From Magnetococcales bacterium (lineage in GTDB: Bacteria; Pseudomonadota; Magnetococcia; Magnetococcales; DC0425bin3), in NCBI GenBank assembly GCA_015229045.1, contig JADGCJ010000009.1:1-30346 (forward strand): a stretch of 30,346 nucleotides of DNA, read 5' to 3'. This document shows, one piece after another, positions 16,121-23,899 of this stretch. Every line of letters starts with the position of its first letter. Position 1 is the first letter of the stretch. The notes under the pieces are model-generated. The model saw nothing but the letters and a program-made list of their open reading frames with translations. It had not been told where the DNA came from and made no database searches. The translations under genes were made by a program, and so were the position numbers.

Positions 16121-17341
16121 ATGGACATTGAAACACAGATTCGAGCGCTCATGTTTGGCGCAGATTTTGGCGATCCGCAACTGGAACGCAACATGGAGCG
16201 CGAACTGCGGGAACGACTTCACAAAGCCAGGCAGGAGAACAGGCCTCTGCGCGTCTACGCCGGGTACGATCCCAGTGGTCCGGATATCCATCTTGGCCAC
16301 ACCATCACACTCCGCAAACTGCGTCTGTTTCAGGAGTTTGGCCACGATGTCACTTTTTTGATCGGAACCTTCACCGCCCAGGTGGGCGACACGAGCGACA
16401 AAACCAGCGGTCGCCCGCGTAAAACACGCGACGAGGTGCAGGCAGCCTCGCAAACCTACGCCGAGCAATGCTTTAAAATTCTCGACCGCGACCGGATTCA
16501 GGTTCGCTATAATGGGGACTGGCTGGAAAAGATGACCCTGGCCGATGTCATCTCCCTGAGTTCCCATTTTACCGTGCAGCAGTTTCTCACCCGGGACAAT
16601 TACAAGAGACGACTGGAAGCCGGCAACCCTGTTGGCCTGCACGAATTTCTCTACGCCCTGTTGCAAGGCTACGATGCCGTGCATCTGCACTGCGATGTAC
16701 AGTTGGGCGCCACGGACCAGCTTTTCAACATCATGGCTGGCCGTAAGCTCCAGGAAGCGCACGGACAACTCCCCTGCATCTGTCTCACCTACCCCATTCT
16801 GGTCGGCACCGATGGCAAGATGCGCATGTCCAAAAGCGCCGGCAACTACATCGGCATCGCCGAACCCCCGGAGACCCAGTTCGGCAAGACCATGAGTCTG
16901 TCAGATGCAACCATGTTGGACTTCATGCGCCTGGTCACCCGTTGGACTCCGGATCAGGCGGAGGCGAATCGACTCCAGGTGACCAGTGGCCAGATTCACC
17001 CCATGGAGATGAAAAAAATACTGGCCTGGGAGGTGGTTGCCATGTACCACGGCGACACCGCTGCCGATCAGGCCAGGGCTCATTTCGAGCATGTCCATCA
17101 AAAACAGAATGTGCCGGAAACAATGCCTGAGTTCTCTGCTGCCCCGGCCACGAATCTGATCGACTTTCTGGCAGCCAACCAATTGATCGCCTCCAAGAGC
17201 CAGGCCCGACGGCTCATCGATGGCTCGGGTCTGAAAATGGATGGCGAGCCGGTGCGCGACTACAATGCCACCCTGGATCGCGACTGCGTGTTGCAAGTCG
17301 GCAAACGCGGCTTCTATCAGATTCGCGTCAACACCCCATAA
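16121..17341 (+). CDS. tyrS: Tyrosyl-tRNA synthetase
   Basis: Attaches tyrosine to tRNA-Tyr in the cytoplasm. The 406-residue class I synthetase shows YAGYDPSGPDIHLGHTITL with HLGH as the HIGH motif, VQLGATDQLFNIMAGR in the tyrosine/ATP pocket, and the lysine loop KMRMSKSAGNYIG. A C-terminal S4 RNA-binding domain follows (NQLIASKSQARRLIDGSGLK). The pattern is that of the second bacterial TyrRS type (TyrZ-like) rather than the E. coli TyrS type. ATG 16121 with GGAA upstream is preferred over an in-frame TTG at 16109. The only recognisable promoter is 140 bases upstream. Confidence 0.95.
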   Translation: MDIETQIRALMFGADFGDPQLERNMERELRERLHKARQENRPLRVYAGYDPSGPDIHLGHTITLRKLRLFQEFGHDVTFLIGTFTAQVGDTSDKTSGRPRKTRDEVQAASQTYAEQCFKILDRDRIQVRYNGDWLEKMTLADVISLSSHFTVQQFLTRDNYKRRLEAGNPVGLHEFLYALLQGYDAVHLHCDVQLGATDQLFNIMAGRKLQEAHGQLPCICLTYPILVGTDGKMRMSKSAGNYIGIAEPPETQFGKTMSLSDATMLDFMRLVTRWTPDQAEANRLQVTSGQIHPMEMKKILAWEVVAMYHGDTAADQARAHFEHVHQKQNVPETMPEFSAAPATNLIDFLAANQLIASKSQARRLIDGSGLKMDGEPVRDYNATLDRDCVLQVGKRGFYQIRVNTP

Positions 17342-17383
17342 AACCAAACCTGTAGATAAATGACCGGGTGAGAATGACTCAAT

Positions 17384-17403
17384 ACAAGGCAGGCAAGCCT
17401 TGT
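17384..17403 (+). terminator. Possible terminator after tyrS
   Basis: Hairpin acaaggc / gccttgt with loop aggcaa, 43 bases after the tyrS stop, followed only by ttgactct. The stem is clear, but the T-tract is poor. Confidence 0.35.
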
Positions 17404-17452
17404 TTGACTCTCCAGGGACAGGAGTCTTGGATGACTTTCGAGAGGTAGTACC

Positions 17453-18070
17453 ATGGAAATCGATCTGCGGGGGTTGTCGGCCAATCAGGTATATCACCAT
17501 ATGAATCAAACCCTGATTCCACGCCCCATCGCCTGGGTCTTGACGGAAAATCCGGTCGGTGGCTTCAATCTGGCCCCTTTTTCCTACTTCAACGGAGTGA
17601 GCAGCAATCCCCCCCTGATCATGCTGGCCATCGGCCTGAAGGCGGATGGTACAGCCAAGGATACCCGCGCCAATATTCTCGCCCGTCGCGACTTTGTCGT
17701 GCATATCCCCTCCTGGGAGCATCTGGAGATGGTCAACGACAGCTCTGCCGCCCTGCCGGAAACCCACTCCGAATTGGAAAAGCTTGGCCTGGAAACAGTT
17801 CCCTTTCCGGGGTGTCGACTTCCCCGACTCGCCATCTGCCGGGTCGCTTATGGCTGTCAATTCTACGCGCAGCAGGAGATCGGGCCGGAGTCCATGGCCA
17901 TGATTCTCGGCCGCGTGGAGACCATTTATCTCGATGACTCGGTGGCGACACGGGATGCCAAAGGTCGTTTGCAGGTCAACAGCCAGGGAATCGATCCGCT
18001 GGGGCGCCTGGGCGGTAGCGACTACGTTCGCCTGGGAGAGACTCGCTCCCTGGGTCGGCCAAGGCTCTGA
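17453..18070 (+). CDS. Flavin-reductase-like FMN-binding protein
   Basis: A 205-residue protein of the flavin reductase-like (DIM6/NTAB) family, which binds FMN in a split-barrel fold. The typical N-terminal segment is LIPRPIAWVLTENPVGGFNL, followed by APFSYFNGVSSNPPLIMLAI, KDTRANILARRDFVVHI and the later LGRVETIYLDD. The segment GIDPLGRLGGSDYVRLGE near the end is the conserved closing motif of this family. It is probably a homodimeric reductase or oxygenase partner; no substrate can be assigned. ATG 17453 has AGAGG upstream. Its neighbours are functionally unrelated. Confidence 0.85.
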   Translation: MEIDLRGLSANQVYHHMNQTLIPRPIAWVLTENPVGGFNLAPFSYFNGVSSNPPLIMLAIGLKADGTAKDTRANILARRDFVVHIPSWEHLEMVNDSSAALPETHSELEKLGLETVPFPGCRLPRLAICRVAYGCQFYAQQEIGPESMAMILGRVETIYLDDSVATRDAKGRLQVNSQGIDPLGRLGGSDYVRLGETRSLGRPRL

Positions 18071-18166
18071 ACGTCCATTTCTCGGGAAGTTTTTCAATGA
18101 CAACCAAAAGGGTCGTCTGGTACCGTGGCAGGAGACAGTAAACCGGAAGCGTTGAGGACTGCGTAC

Positions 18167-19120
18167 ATGATCGACACCATGACCCCTGAGAGCATTCTGA
18201 ACATGATGCAGGAGACGGCCATCCAGTTGAGGGAAAACGCCGTCATCATGAAGGAAAACACCGCCATCATGAAGGAAAACGCTGCCATCATGAAGGAAAA
18301 CACCGCCTACATGCAGGAAACCGGCCGCATGATGCGTGAAATGAGCGCGGAAACAGACCGATTGTTCCGCGAATCGAGAGCGGAAACCGAACGCATGATG
18401 CGCGAATCGAGAGCAGAAACAGATCGCAAGTTCCGCGAATCGGGAGCGGAGACCGAACGCATCATCCGCGAATCGAATGCAGAAACACGCCACCTGTTTC
18501 AGGAGTCAGATCGAAAATTTCACGAAATGAGCGCAGAGACAGACCGATTGTTCCGCGAGTCGAGAGCGGAAACCGAACGCATGATGCGCGAATCGAGAGC
18601 AGAAACAGATCGCCTTTTTCAAGAATCGAGAGCAGAAACCGACCGAAGATTCCAGGAAACGGAGCGTTTTGTCAAAACAGTGTCGGAACAAATCGGCAAC
18701 CTGGGGGGCAAGTGGGGGCGGTTTGTCGAAAACATGGTGGCTCCCGCCTGCGAGACGCTGTTTGTCGAGCGTGGTTTTTTTGTGCATCGGGTCTTCCAGC
18801 GCGTCAGGAATGTCCAGCGACCGGATGGCCAAAACATGGAAATCGATATCCTGGTTGAGGATACCAACGAAGTCATGCTGGTCGAAGTCAAAAGCACCTT
18901 GACTGTCAGGGATGTACGCGAACACCTGCGATCTTTGCGGCAATTCAAGGAATTTTTTCCCCGTTATGCCGACTGCCGGGTCATGGGAGCGGTCGCTGGC
19001 ATTGTGGTCGAGGAGAACGCAACGGCCTTTGCCCTCCGGTATGGCCTGTTTGTCATCAGACAATCCGGAGAGATGGTGCAACTGGCCAATCCGCGCGAGT
19101 TCGAGCCTCGGTTTTGGTGA
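18167..19120 (+). CDS. Heptad/hendecad coiled-coil protein with PD-(D/E)XK nuclease-like domain
   Basis: A 317-residue protein. Residues 23-57 are five 7-residue units of type ENxAIMK. Residues 58-163 are nine 11-residue units of type ESRAETDRLFR, broken once by a 7-residue unit (ESDRKFH), and one more heptad follows. The repeats are visible in the DNA as 21- and 33-base periods. The C-terminal domain (about 170-317) has MEIDILVED with D227 and MLVEVKST with E240 and K242, the D...ExK core of the PD-(D/E)XK superfamily, followed by REHLRSLRQFKEFFP. A GAGGA site precedes ATG 18167. The family is frequent as multicopy hypothetical genes (DUF3782-like), and one broken copy sits at the left edge of this window. 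Nuclease activity and biological role are inferred only. Confidence 0.75.
   Translation: MIDTMTPESILNMMQETAIQLRENAVIMKENTAIMKENAAIMKENTAYMQETGRMMREMSAETDRLFRESRAETERMMRESRAETDRKFRESGAETERIIRESNAETRHLFQESDRKFHEMSAETDRLFRESRAETERMMRESRAETDRLFQESRAETDRRFQETERFVKTVSEQIGNLGGKWGRFVENMVAPACETLFVERGFFVHRVFQRVRNVQRPDGQNMEIDILVEDTNEVMLVEVKSTLTVRDVREHLRSLRQFKEFFPRYADCRVMGAVAGIVVEENATAFALRYGLFVIRQSGEMVQLANPREFEPRFW
18233..18676 (+). repeat. Coding tandem repeats: 21-bp then 33-bp periods
   Basis: The repeats comprise heptad codons from 18233 to 18337 (five units), hendecad codons from 18338 to 18502 (five units), a 21-bp interrupter, hendecads from 18524 to 18655 (four units) and a final heptad. Block 18338-18436 is nearly identical to 18524-18622, which indicates a recent internal duplication of three units or slippage between units. 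Confidence 0.85.
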
Positions 19121-19123
19121 CAG

Positions 19124-19156
19124 GCCTCACCCCGGAGACAAACTCCGAAGGGGAGG
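19124..19156. terminator. Possible terminator between convergent genes
   Basis: Imperfect hairpin in which cctc-acccc-ggag pairs with ctcc-gaa-gggg-agg around loop acaaa, just after the stop of the coiled-coil gene and followed by gcgaaaaaac. It lies between convergent genes. Confidence 0.35.
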
Positions 19157-19230
19157 CAGGGCAGCGAAAAAACTTTTGATCTATAACAATACGAACGAGA
19201 CGCGCACAACCCGGGCCGCCTCTGCCAGAG

Positions 19231-19590
19231 TCACCACACCACAGCAATCCCCTTTTTGGTGACACGCACAACGCGACAAGAGAACTCGATGCTTTGTTCG
19301 CCGTCGGGGAAGACCAGGGTGGCCTTTTCTCCGGGTCGAACGGCCTCTGGGGGATTGTCCAGGAAGTCGGCCGACTCTCCCATAGGAACCATGAAGAGTC
19401 CGTTCATGCTGGCATTGCGGGAGTAGCCAACGATACGCCGACCACTTCCAAGCACGAGAGTGACCGGGTGGAAAAAGCCATAGCGAGCATCCCGACGCCG
19501 GTCGGACGAGGTGTCACGTCCCTCCTGCCTGCGCTCCAGAACCGGATTCAGGAGAATTTGATCCCACAGGGTGTTGCTCCAGGTAGACAT
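19231..19590 (-). CDS. PilZ-domain protein
   Basis: A 119-residue single-domain PilZ protein, a cyclic-di-GMP receptor. The arginine-rich N-terminal arm RRQEGRDTSSDRRRDARYGF carries the RxxxR element. About 20 residues later NASMNGLFM gives the (D/N)xSxxG element, and both are needed for ligand binding. The domain closes with CRVVRVTKKGIAVVW. The length is normal for a stand-alone PilZ. ATG 19590 has only a weak ribosome-binding site. It lies 55 bases after the HAD gene on the same strand and may be read with it. The HD-GYP phosphodiesterase of this window acts on the same messenger, but the two are not adjacent. Confidence 0.85.
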   Translation of the reverse strand: MSTWSNTLWDQILLNPVLERRQEGRDTSSDRRRDARYGFFHPVTLVLGSGRRIVGYSRNASMNGLFMVPMGESADFLDNPPEAVRPGEKATLVFPDGEQSIEFSCRVVRVTKKGIAVVW

Positions 19591-19645
19591 GCGCCCATTT
19601 TATCCATTTGACAGACATTAGGAAACCCAATTTTTTCCATTTTCG

Positions 19646-20494
19646 TCAAAACCACGCCGCTGTGTCTGGATAGTAGTGGACCAACCCCTCCAGAATGCCG
19701 GCTGCATAATTGCCATTCAGGCCACGCAACCCACCCTGGGCCAGGTACAGCGAGTCCGGATGGTTGGCAATCCGCGTCCGTTGGAGGGCCTCCCGACGAA
19801 CGGTTTCCCGAGCGTTGGCCACCAGAACCGAGGGAAGAGGGCTGCACAGCACATCCAAATCGTTACCGCTGTCACCGGCAAAGAGGATCTCTTCGGGCGT
19901 CAATCCGAGGTGCGCCATGACAAACTCGATGGCATGACGTTTGGAAGCCCCCTCGGGCATGATATCAAGCATGCCAATATTGTCCAGATCGTCGATGCTC
20001 CAGACGATCGTGGTATGAATTCTTTTTGGCAAGAGAATGGCCTCGATCTGGCTCCGAAACAGGGCGCCATCGCTTTCCGGATCGGCGTGATAGCTCAATT
20101 TATGGGTGTTTTGATTGGCCTCCGGCTGTTTCCAGATGCCAGGAATTCCTTGCAGAAATGGATCGATCTGCCAGCTGTTCAATCCGCGCCAGGCGGGGGC
20201 AATGGTTTTGTTCCATGCTTCCCAATGACTCCAGGTGCCCTTTTCAATACGAAAGATGGTCGCCCCGACGTCGCAAATCGCCCAATCCGGCAGAGGAACA
20301 CCGTATTGACTGATCGCTTCCATGATTTGTGGCCGATTGCGACCACTGACATAGGCCAGGATCACCTCGGGTCTGTCGACCAGGGTCCGGAAGAGCGTTC
20401 GCACCCCGGGTGACTCGGGCGGGTGTCCATTGGGCAGAAGGGTCCGATCCAGATCGGTGCAAAGCAAAATGCGGCCGGGCATATTTGAAGACAC
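19646..20494 (-). CDS. HAD-family sugar-phosphate phosphatase (S6PP/Cof-like)
   Basis: HAD hydrolase of about 282 residues. Motif I is LLCTDLDRTLLPNG (DxDxT), motif II is AYVSGRNR, and motif IV is ILFAGDSGNDLDVL, with a cap domain between about 85 and 190. The arrangement is that of the type IIB cap subfamily, which includes sucrose-6-phosphate phosphatase and mannosylglycerate phosphatases. GTG 20494 has AGGAG six bases upstream and is the best start. An ATG 45 bases further up has no such site, and an ATG 12 bases downstream is too far from the AGGAG. It follows a GmhA-like isomerase gene, but it is not a GmhB-type heptose phosphatase. A sugar-phosphate substrate is likely; which one cannot be read from sequence. 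Confidence 0.82.
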   Translation of the reverse strand: MSSNMPGRILLCTDLDRTLLPNGHPPESPGVRTLFRTLVDRPEVILAYVSGRNRPQIMEAISQYGVPLPDWAICDVGATIFRIEKGTWSHWEAWNKTIAPAWRGLNSWQIDPFLQGIPGIWKQPEANQNTHKLSYHADPESDGALFRSQIEAILLPKRIHTTIVWSIDDLDNIGMLDIMPEGASKRHAIEFVMAHLGLTPEEILFAGDSGNDLDVLCSPLPSVLVANARETVRREALQRTRIANHPDSLYLAQGGLRGLNGNYAAGILEGLVHYYPDTAAWF

Positions 20495-20545
20495 AGGTAT
20501 CTCCTGGCGAGGGGATCCGGAGAGGTTGGCCGCCGACATGGGGCG

Positions 20546-21166
20546 TTAAAACTTCCTCTGGGTAATGATTTCCGGGGTCATGTGCCACTGGCGGATGAAC
20601 TGCGCCAACATATGCATGATCGCCTGATGGGCATCTTCGATGACCCCGTAGTTGGACCCATCGACATGAATATTGACATCGGCGAACTGGGCGCTGCGTC
20701 CTCCAGAAAAGCCGGTCAGGGCGATAGTGCTAACCTCATGTTTCCTCGCCCATTGGATGGCCCGGACAATGTTTTCCGAATCTCCTGAAGCGCTAACGGT
20801 AACGAGAACATCCCGAGGATTGGCCAGGGTGGCCAATTGGTAAGCAAAAACCTCGTCGTAGGAGATATCGTTGGCAATGGCGGTGATCATTTCCAGATTG
20901 GCACTCAGACTGATGACCCTGGGAGCCAGTCCGGTGTCGGTCTGGACACCTTTCATATGGTCGCACAGCCAGTGGTTGGAAATGGCGGCGGATCCTCCGT
21001 TACCGCACACGAGCAGCTTGCCGCCACGACGATACAGTTCCACCAGAATGGCAGAGGCCTGCTCCAAGGCACCCTGCTCGACCGAAACCAGGGCCAGTTG
21101 CAAGGCCTGGGTGTACTCCTGGAAGAAGGGCGTCACATGCTCATGGCGTTGCGTGGGGCATGACAT
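20546..21166 (-). CDS. SIS-domain phosphoheptose isomerase-like protein (GmhA/DiaA type)
   Basis: A 206-residue SIS-fold sugar isomerase. The phosphosugar motifs are LLVCGNGGSAAISNHWLCDH and VTVSASGDSENIVRAIQWAR, with conserved Ser/Thr for phosphate binding and a C-terminal histidine helix (IEDAHQAIMHMLAQF). GmhA converts sedoheptulose-7-phosphate to glycero-manno-heptose-7-phosphate for lipopolysaccharide, while DiaA-type relatives are DnaA regulators. The E-D-x-H-Q segment favours a catalytically active GmhA-like enzyme. The next gene, an HAD sugar phosphatase, suggests a small sugar-phosphate module. ATG 21166 has GAGAAG upstream. Confidence 0.82.
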   Translation of the reverse strand: MSCPTQRHEHVTPFFQEYTQALQLALVSVEQGALEQASAILVELYRRGGKLLVCGNGGSAAISNHWLCDHMKGVQTDTGLAPRVISLSANLEMITAIANDISYDEVFAYQLATLANPRDVLVTVSASGDSENIVRAIQWARKHEVSTIALTGFSGGRSAQFADVNIHVDGSNYGVIEDAHQAIMHMLAQFIRQWHMTPEIITQRKF

Positions 21167-21244
21167 GGCTTTTTATCTTCTCTATGGATGGCGAAATACA
21201 CACAAAAACGACCCTGGAGACAAAAGGTTCCCTCCAGTCCTTGT

Positions 21245-21469
21245 TCATGTCCATAATCTCTGGAAAAGCTGCGCCAGGGAAAAGCCGCGTCTCCCTCTGA
21301 AAAGAGGTGGTGTGTGACTGACATTTTCCAACGCTGCGGTGGCGGCATTGACATGACGCCACCAGTAACCCTCCACATAACCATCGACATCAACAGGAAA
21401 ACCCTTTCCTTTCAGCCTGTTGGCTTCTTTTTTTGCAAAAGACCGAGCAATACGTTCTACCTGTCCCAT
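21245..21469 (-). CDS. Small 74-residue protein, unknown
   Basis: ATG 21469 is preceded by AAGGAGG at seven bases, the strongest ribosome-binding site in this stretch, which is the main reason to accept the gene. The protein begins MGQVERIARSFAKKEANRLK, is basic and helical at first, then contains VDVDGYVEGYWWRHV and a basic tail ending QLFQRLWT. There is no signal peptide or membrane segment. It lies on the same strand between the E2 gene (122 bases away) and the SIS gene (78 bases away). No family was recognised. Confidence 0.5.
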   Translation of the reverse strand: MGQVERIARSFAKKEANRLKGKGFPVDVDGYVEGYWWRHVNAATAALENVSHTPPLFRGRRGFSLAQLFQRLWT

Positions 21470-21591
21470 GTGACATCCTCCTTGAAGTCGGGCACGGGAG
21501 GGAACCTTTACTCCTGAATCGAGCAAATATCATACCACACATGAAAGAAAAACACCCGTGACGCCATAAACGACACGGCAGATCATTTTCG

Positions 21592-22983
21592 CTACCCCTC
21601 CATCAACAACAACAGAGGCTGTTCCAAGGCATCACGCACCCAGCGCAGAAAACGGGTACCGTCGCCACCATCGATCAGGCGATGGTCGTAGGAGAGGGAT
21701 AAAGGCAACATGAGACGTGGTTGAAATCCGCCAGACTGGTCGTCGTATAGCGGCTCCCTGCGTCCCTGGGAAACCCCCAGAATGGCCACTTCCGGATAGT
21801 TGATGATCGGATTGAAGCCGGTGCCACCAAGACCACCCAGGTTGGAAATGGTCAAACAACCTCCCTGCATCTCTTCCGGTTTTAATTTGCGATCACGGGC
21901 GCGGGCTGACAAATCGGCCAGTTCCGTGGCCAGGCGGCTCAGACTCTTCTGGTCGGCATCGCGCAGAACCGGCACGAGCAGACCATGCGGTGTATCCACC
22001 GCGATGCCAATATGAACATATTTTTTGTAGATGACCTCTTGCCGGGTCATATCCACAGCGGCATTGAATTTGGGAAAAAGACGCAATGCGATTGCCATCA
22101 CCTTGACCAGGATGACAGTCAAGGTCAGGGAGACACCGGCACTTTTTGCCAGGTTGGCGGACAACTTTTTCCGTGCGGCCTCAAGATCGGTGATATCGGC
22201 GCGCTCATACCCCGTCACCTGGGGAATGGTGTTCCAGGTCGCTGCCAGATGTATGGCCGTGGTGCGCCGCACATTGTTCATCGGCTCCGCCGTTATGGCG
22301 CCCCAACGAGAAAAATCCGGCAAAGGTCCATGGCAAGGAAGGGTCAGGCCGGAGCTGGCAGCGGGCATAAGACTCGCAGACGCAGGCATCTGCTGCAAAC
22401 ATTGGCGCACATGTTGACGAACATCCTGCAAGGTGATGCGGCCATGCGGCCCGGAACCGACAACATTGCGAATTTCGACACCCAGTTCTCGTGCCTCCCG
22501 GCGCACCGAGGGAGAGGCGGGAACAGGGCCACGCTTGATCGACGCGGCAGGGGTACTGCGATCAGCAGCGGGGGTCGCTGCAACGGGCAGTGTCTGGGCA
22601 ACCGGGGGGGGCGCCACCATGGCAGCGGGTGCAGGTGTGATTGCAGCGACAGGCGGGGCCGACGGGGCCGACGAGGCAACTGGTTGAGGATTCCGGGCAG
22701 GATCAGGCAATGCCGTGGCTGCGACGGAAGCAGTCATATTTTCCTCGGCAACCTCCACGCTCAGGACAGGCTGCCCCACTTGTATTTTGGTGCCTGGTTT
22801 GACCAGAATTTCCAACACGGTGCCGCTCAGGTTGGCAGGCACCTCGATGACCGCCTTGTCGGTCTCTATCTCCAGCAAAGGGTGGCCGGGAACGATGCGA
22901 TCCCCAACCGCAACGGTCACCCGAACCAGGTCGCCGCCATGAATGTTCTCCCCGAGTTCGGGCAAATTGAATGTCTTTGGCAT
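21592..22983 (-). CDS. aceF: Dihydrolipoamide acyltransferase (E2) of a 2-oxoacid dehydrogenase complex
   Basis: Transfers acyl groups from lipoamide to CoA in the pyruvate (or related) dehydrogenase complex. The 463-residue protein has one lipoyl domain (residues 1-80, lipoylated Lys in EIETDKAVIEVPA), an Ala/Pro-rich linker (about 85-150) and the E1/E3-binding domain (SVRREARELGVEIRNVVG, GPHGRITLQDV). The catalytic domain ends with SLSYDHRLIDGGDGTRFLRW, where HxxxDG is the active site. AGGAG nine bases before ATG 22983 fixes the start. A further ATG directly abuts that AGGAG and is unlikely. The single lipoyl domain and linker style fit the pyruvate dehydrogenase E2 of some proteobacteria. 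No E1 or E3 gene is adjacent; cobA lies 59 bases upstream instead. Confidence 0.88.
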   Translation of the reverse strand: MPKTFNLPELGENIHGGDLVRVTVAVGDRIVPGHPLLEIETDKAVIEVPANLSGTVLEILVKPGTKIQVGQPVLSVEVAEENMTASVAATALPDPARNPQPVASSAPSAPPVAAITPAPAAMVAPPPVAQTLPVAATPAADRSTPAASIKRGPVPASPSVRREARELGVEIRNVVGSGPHGRITLQDVRQHVRQCLQQMPASASLMPAASSGLTLPCHGPLPDFSRWGAITAEPMNNVRRTTAIHLAATWNTIPQVTGYERADITDLEAARKKLSANLAKSAGVSLTLTVILVKVMAIALRLFPKFNAAVDMTRQEVIYKKYVHIGIAVDTPHGLLVPVLRDADQKSLSRLATELADLSARARDRKLKPEEMQGGCLTISNLGGLGGTGFNPIINYPEVAILGVSQGRREPLYDDQSGGFQPRLMLPLSLSYDHRLIDGGDGTRFLRWVRDALEQPLLLLMEG

Positions 22984-23042
22984 GAGAGGCATCTCCTTGA
23001 TCTTGTACCTTATATCAGCATGGATCAACAAACTGATGCCGG

Positions 23043-23870
23043 TCAGGGGTCGGCGGGGCCTTCCAGGGTACGATCGGTAAACCAGGCAAGCGATTTGCGA
23101 AAATTGACCACATCACCGATGACGATGATGCTGGGAGGCTTCAGGTCCAGTTGGACAATGTCCCGGTGTGCATTCCTCAGGGTGGTCACGAGGGTAGACT
23201 GCCTGGGTGTGGTGGCCCAGCGAATAATGGCCACAGGTGTCTCCGGTGACCGCCCACCAAGAATGAGGTGGTGGGCGATAAAACCAATATTTTTCATGGC
23301 CATATAGAGAACCAACACCGGAAACGACTGGCCGATGACTCCCCAGTCCATGGTGGAGTGTTGATCTCCTTCGGCGTTGCTCTCTTCCACCTGCTCGTGG
23401 CCGGTAAAAAAGCCGACGTTGGCATTGATGCCGCGATGGGTCAGAGGAATGCCCGCATAGGCCGGCCCGGCCACACCGGCCGTCACGCCTGGAACGACAC
23501 GGAAGGGAATGCTCTCCCGCACCAGGCAGCAGGCCTCCTCGCCGCCACGGCCAAACATGAACGGATCGCCCCCCTTGAGACGAACGACCCGCTTGTTGTC
23601 ACGCGCCAGCTGTACCAGCGTCTCGGAAATATCCGTCTGCTTCGTCGAAGGCCGACCGCCACGTTTGCCGGCGAAGATGGTGGCACACCTCTTCGGTATC
23701 AGGGCTTGAATCTCCGGAGATACCAGGGCGTCATAGACGACACAATCGGCGACCTGGATCACCTTCAAGGCGCCAAGCGTCAGCAGGTCAGGGTCGCCCG
23801 GACCAGCACCGACCAGAACAACCGAACCGCGTGGGAAAAAGGTCTCCGGATCAACGGCAGGATTGGTCAT
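23043..23870 (-). CDS. cobA: Uroporphyrinogen-III C-methyltransferase
   Basis: Uses SAM to methylate uroporphyrinogen III at C2 and C7, giving precorrin-2 for siroheme, cobalamin or heme d1. The 275-residue SUMT shows VVLVGAGPGDPDLLTLGAL, DCVVYDALVSPEI, the SUMT signature KRVVRLKGGDPFMFGRGGEE, VVPGVTAGVAGPAYAGIPLT, and later VLYMAMKN and PSIIVIGDVV. It is a stand-alone methyltransferase, not fused to a CysG dehydrogenase domain. ATG 23870 gives the normal N-terminus, although no clear ribosome-binding site is visible. Possible translational coupling to the deacetylase gene, whose stop is only 29 bases upstream, may explain that. Confidence 0.92.
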   Translation of the reverse strand: MTNPAVDPETFFPRGSVVLVGAGPGDPDLLTLGALKVIQVADCVVYDALVSPEIQALIPKRCATIFAGKRGGRPSTKQTDISETLVQLARDNKRVVRLKGGDPFMFGRGGEEACCLVRESIPFRVVPGVTAGVAGPAYAGIPLTHRGINANVGFFTGHEQVEESNAEGDQHSTMDWGVIGQSFPVLVLYMAMKNIGFIAHHLILGGRSPETPVAIIRWATTPRQSTLVTTLRNAHRDIVQLDLKPPSIIVIGDVVNFRKSLAWFTDRTLEGPADP

Positions 23871-23899
23871 GGCATGGATGTCACGAGTCGCTTGTTGGT

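Noticed and set aside
18338..18655. Iteron-like or regulatory DNA repeats of 33 bp
   Set aside because: The period is a multiple of three and encodes a regular hendecad coiled coil, so protein-level repetition explains it.
21985..23307. Plus-strand open frame of 440 codons across aceF and cobA
   Set aside because: Antisense to two well-supported enzymes. The product is low-complexity Arg/Gly/His-rich sequence typical of GC-rich shadows.
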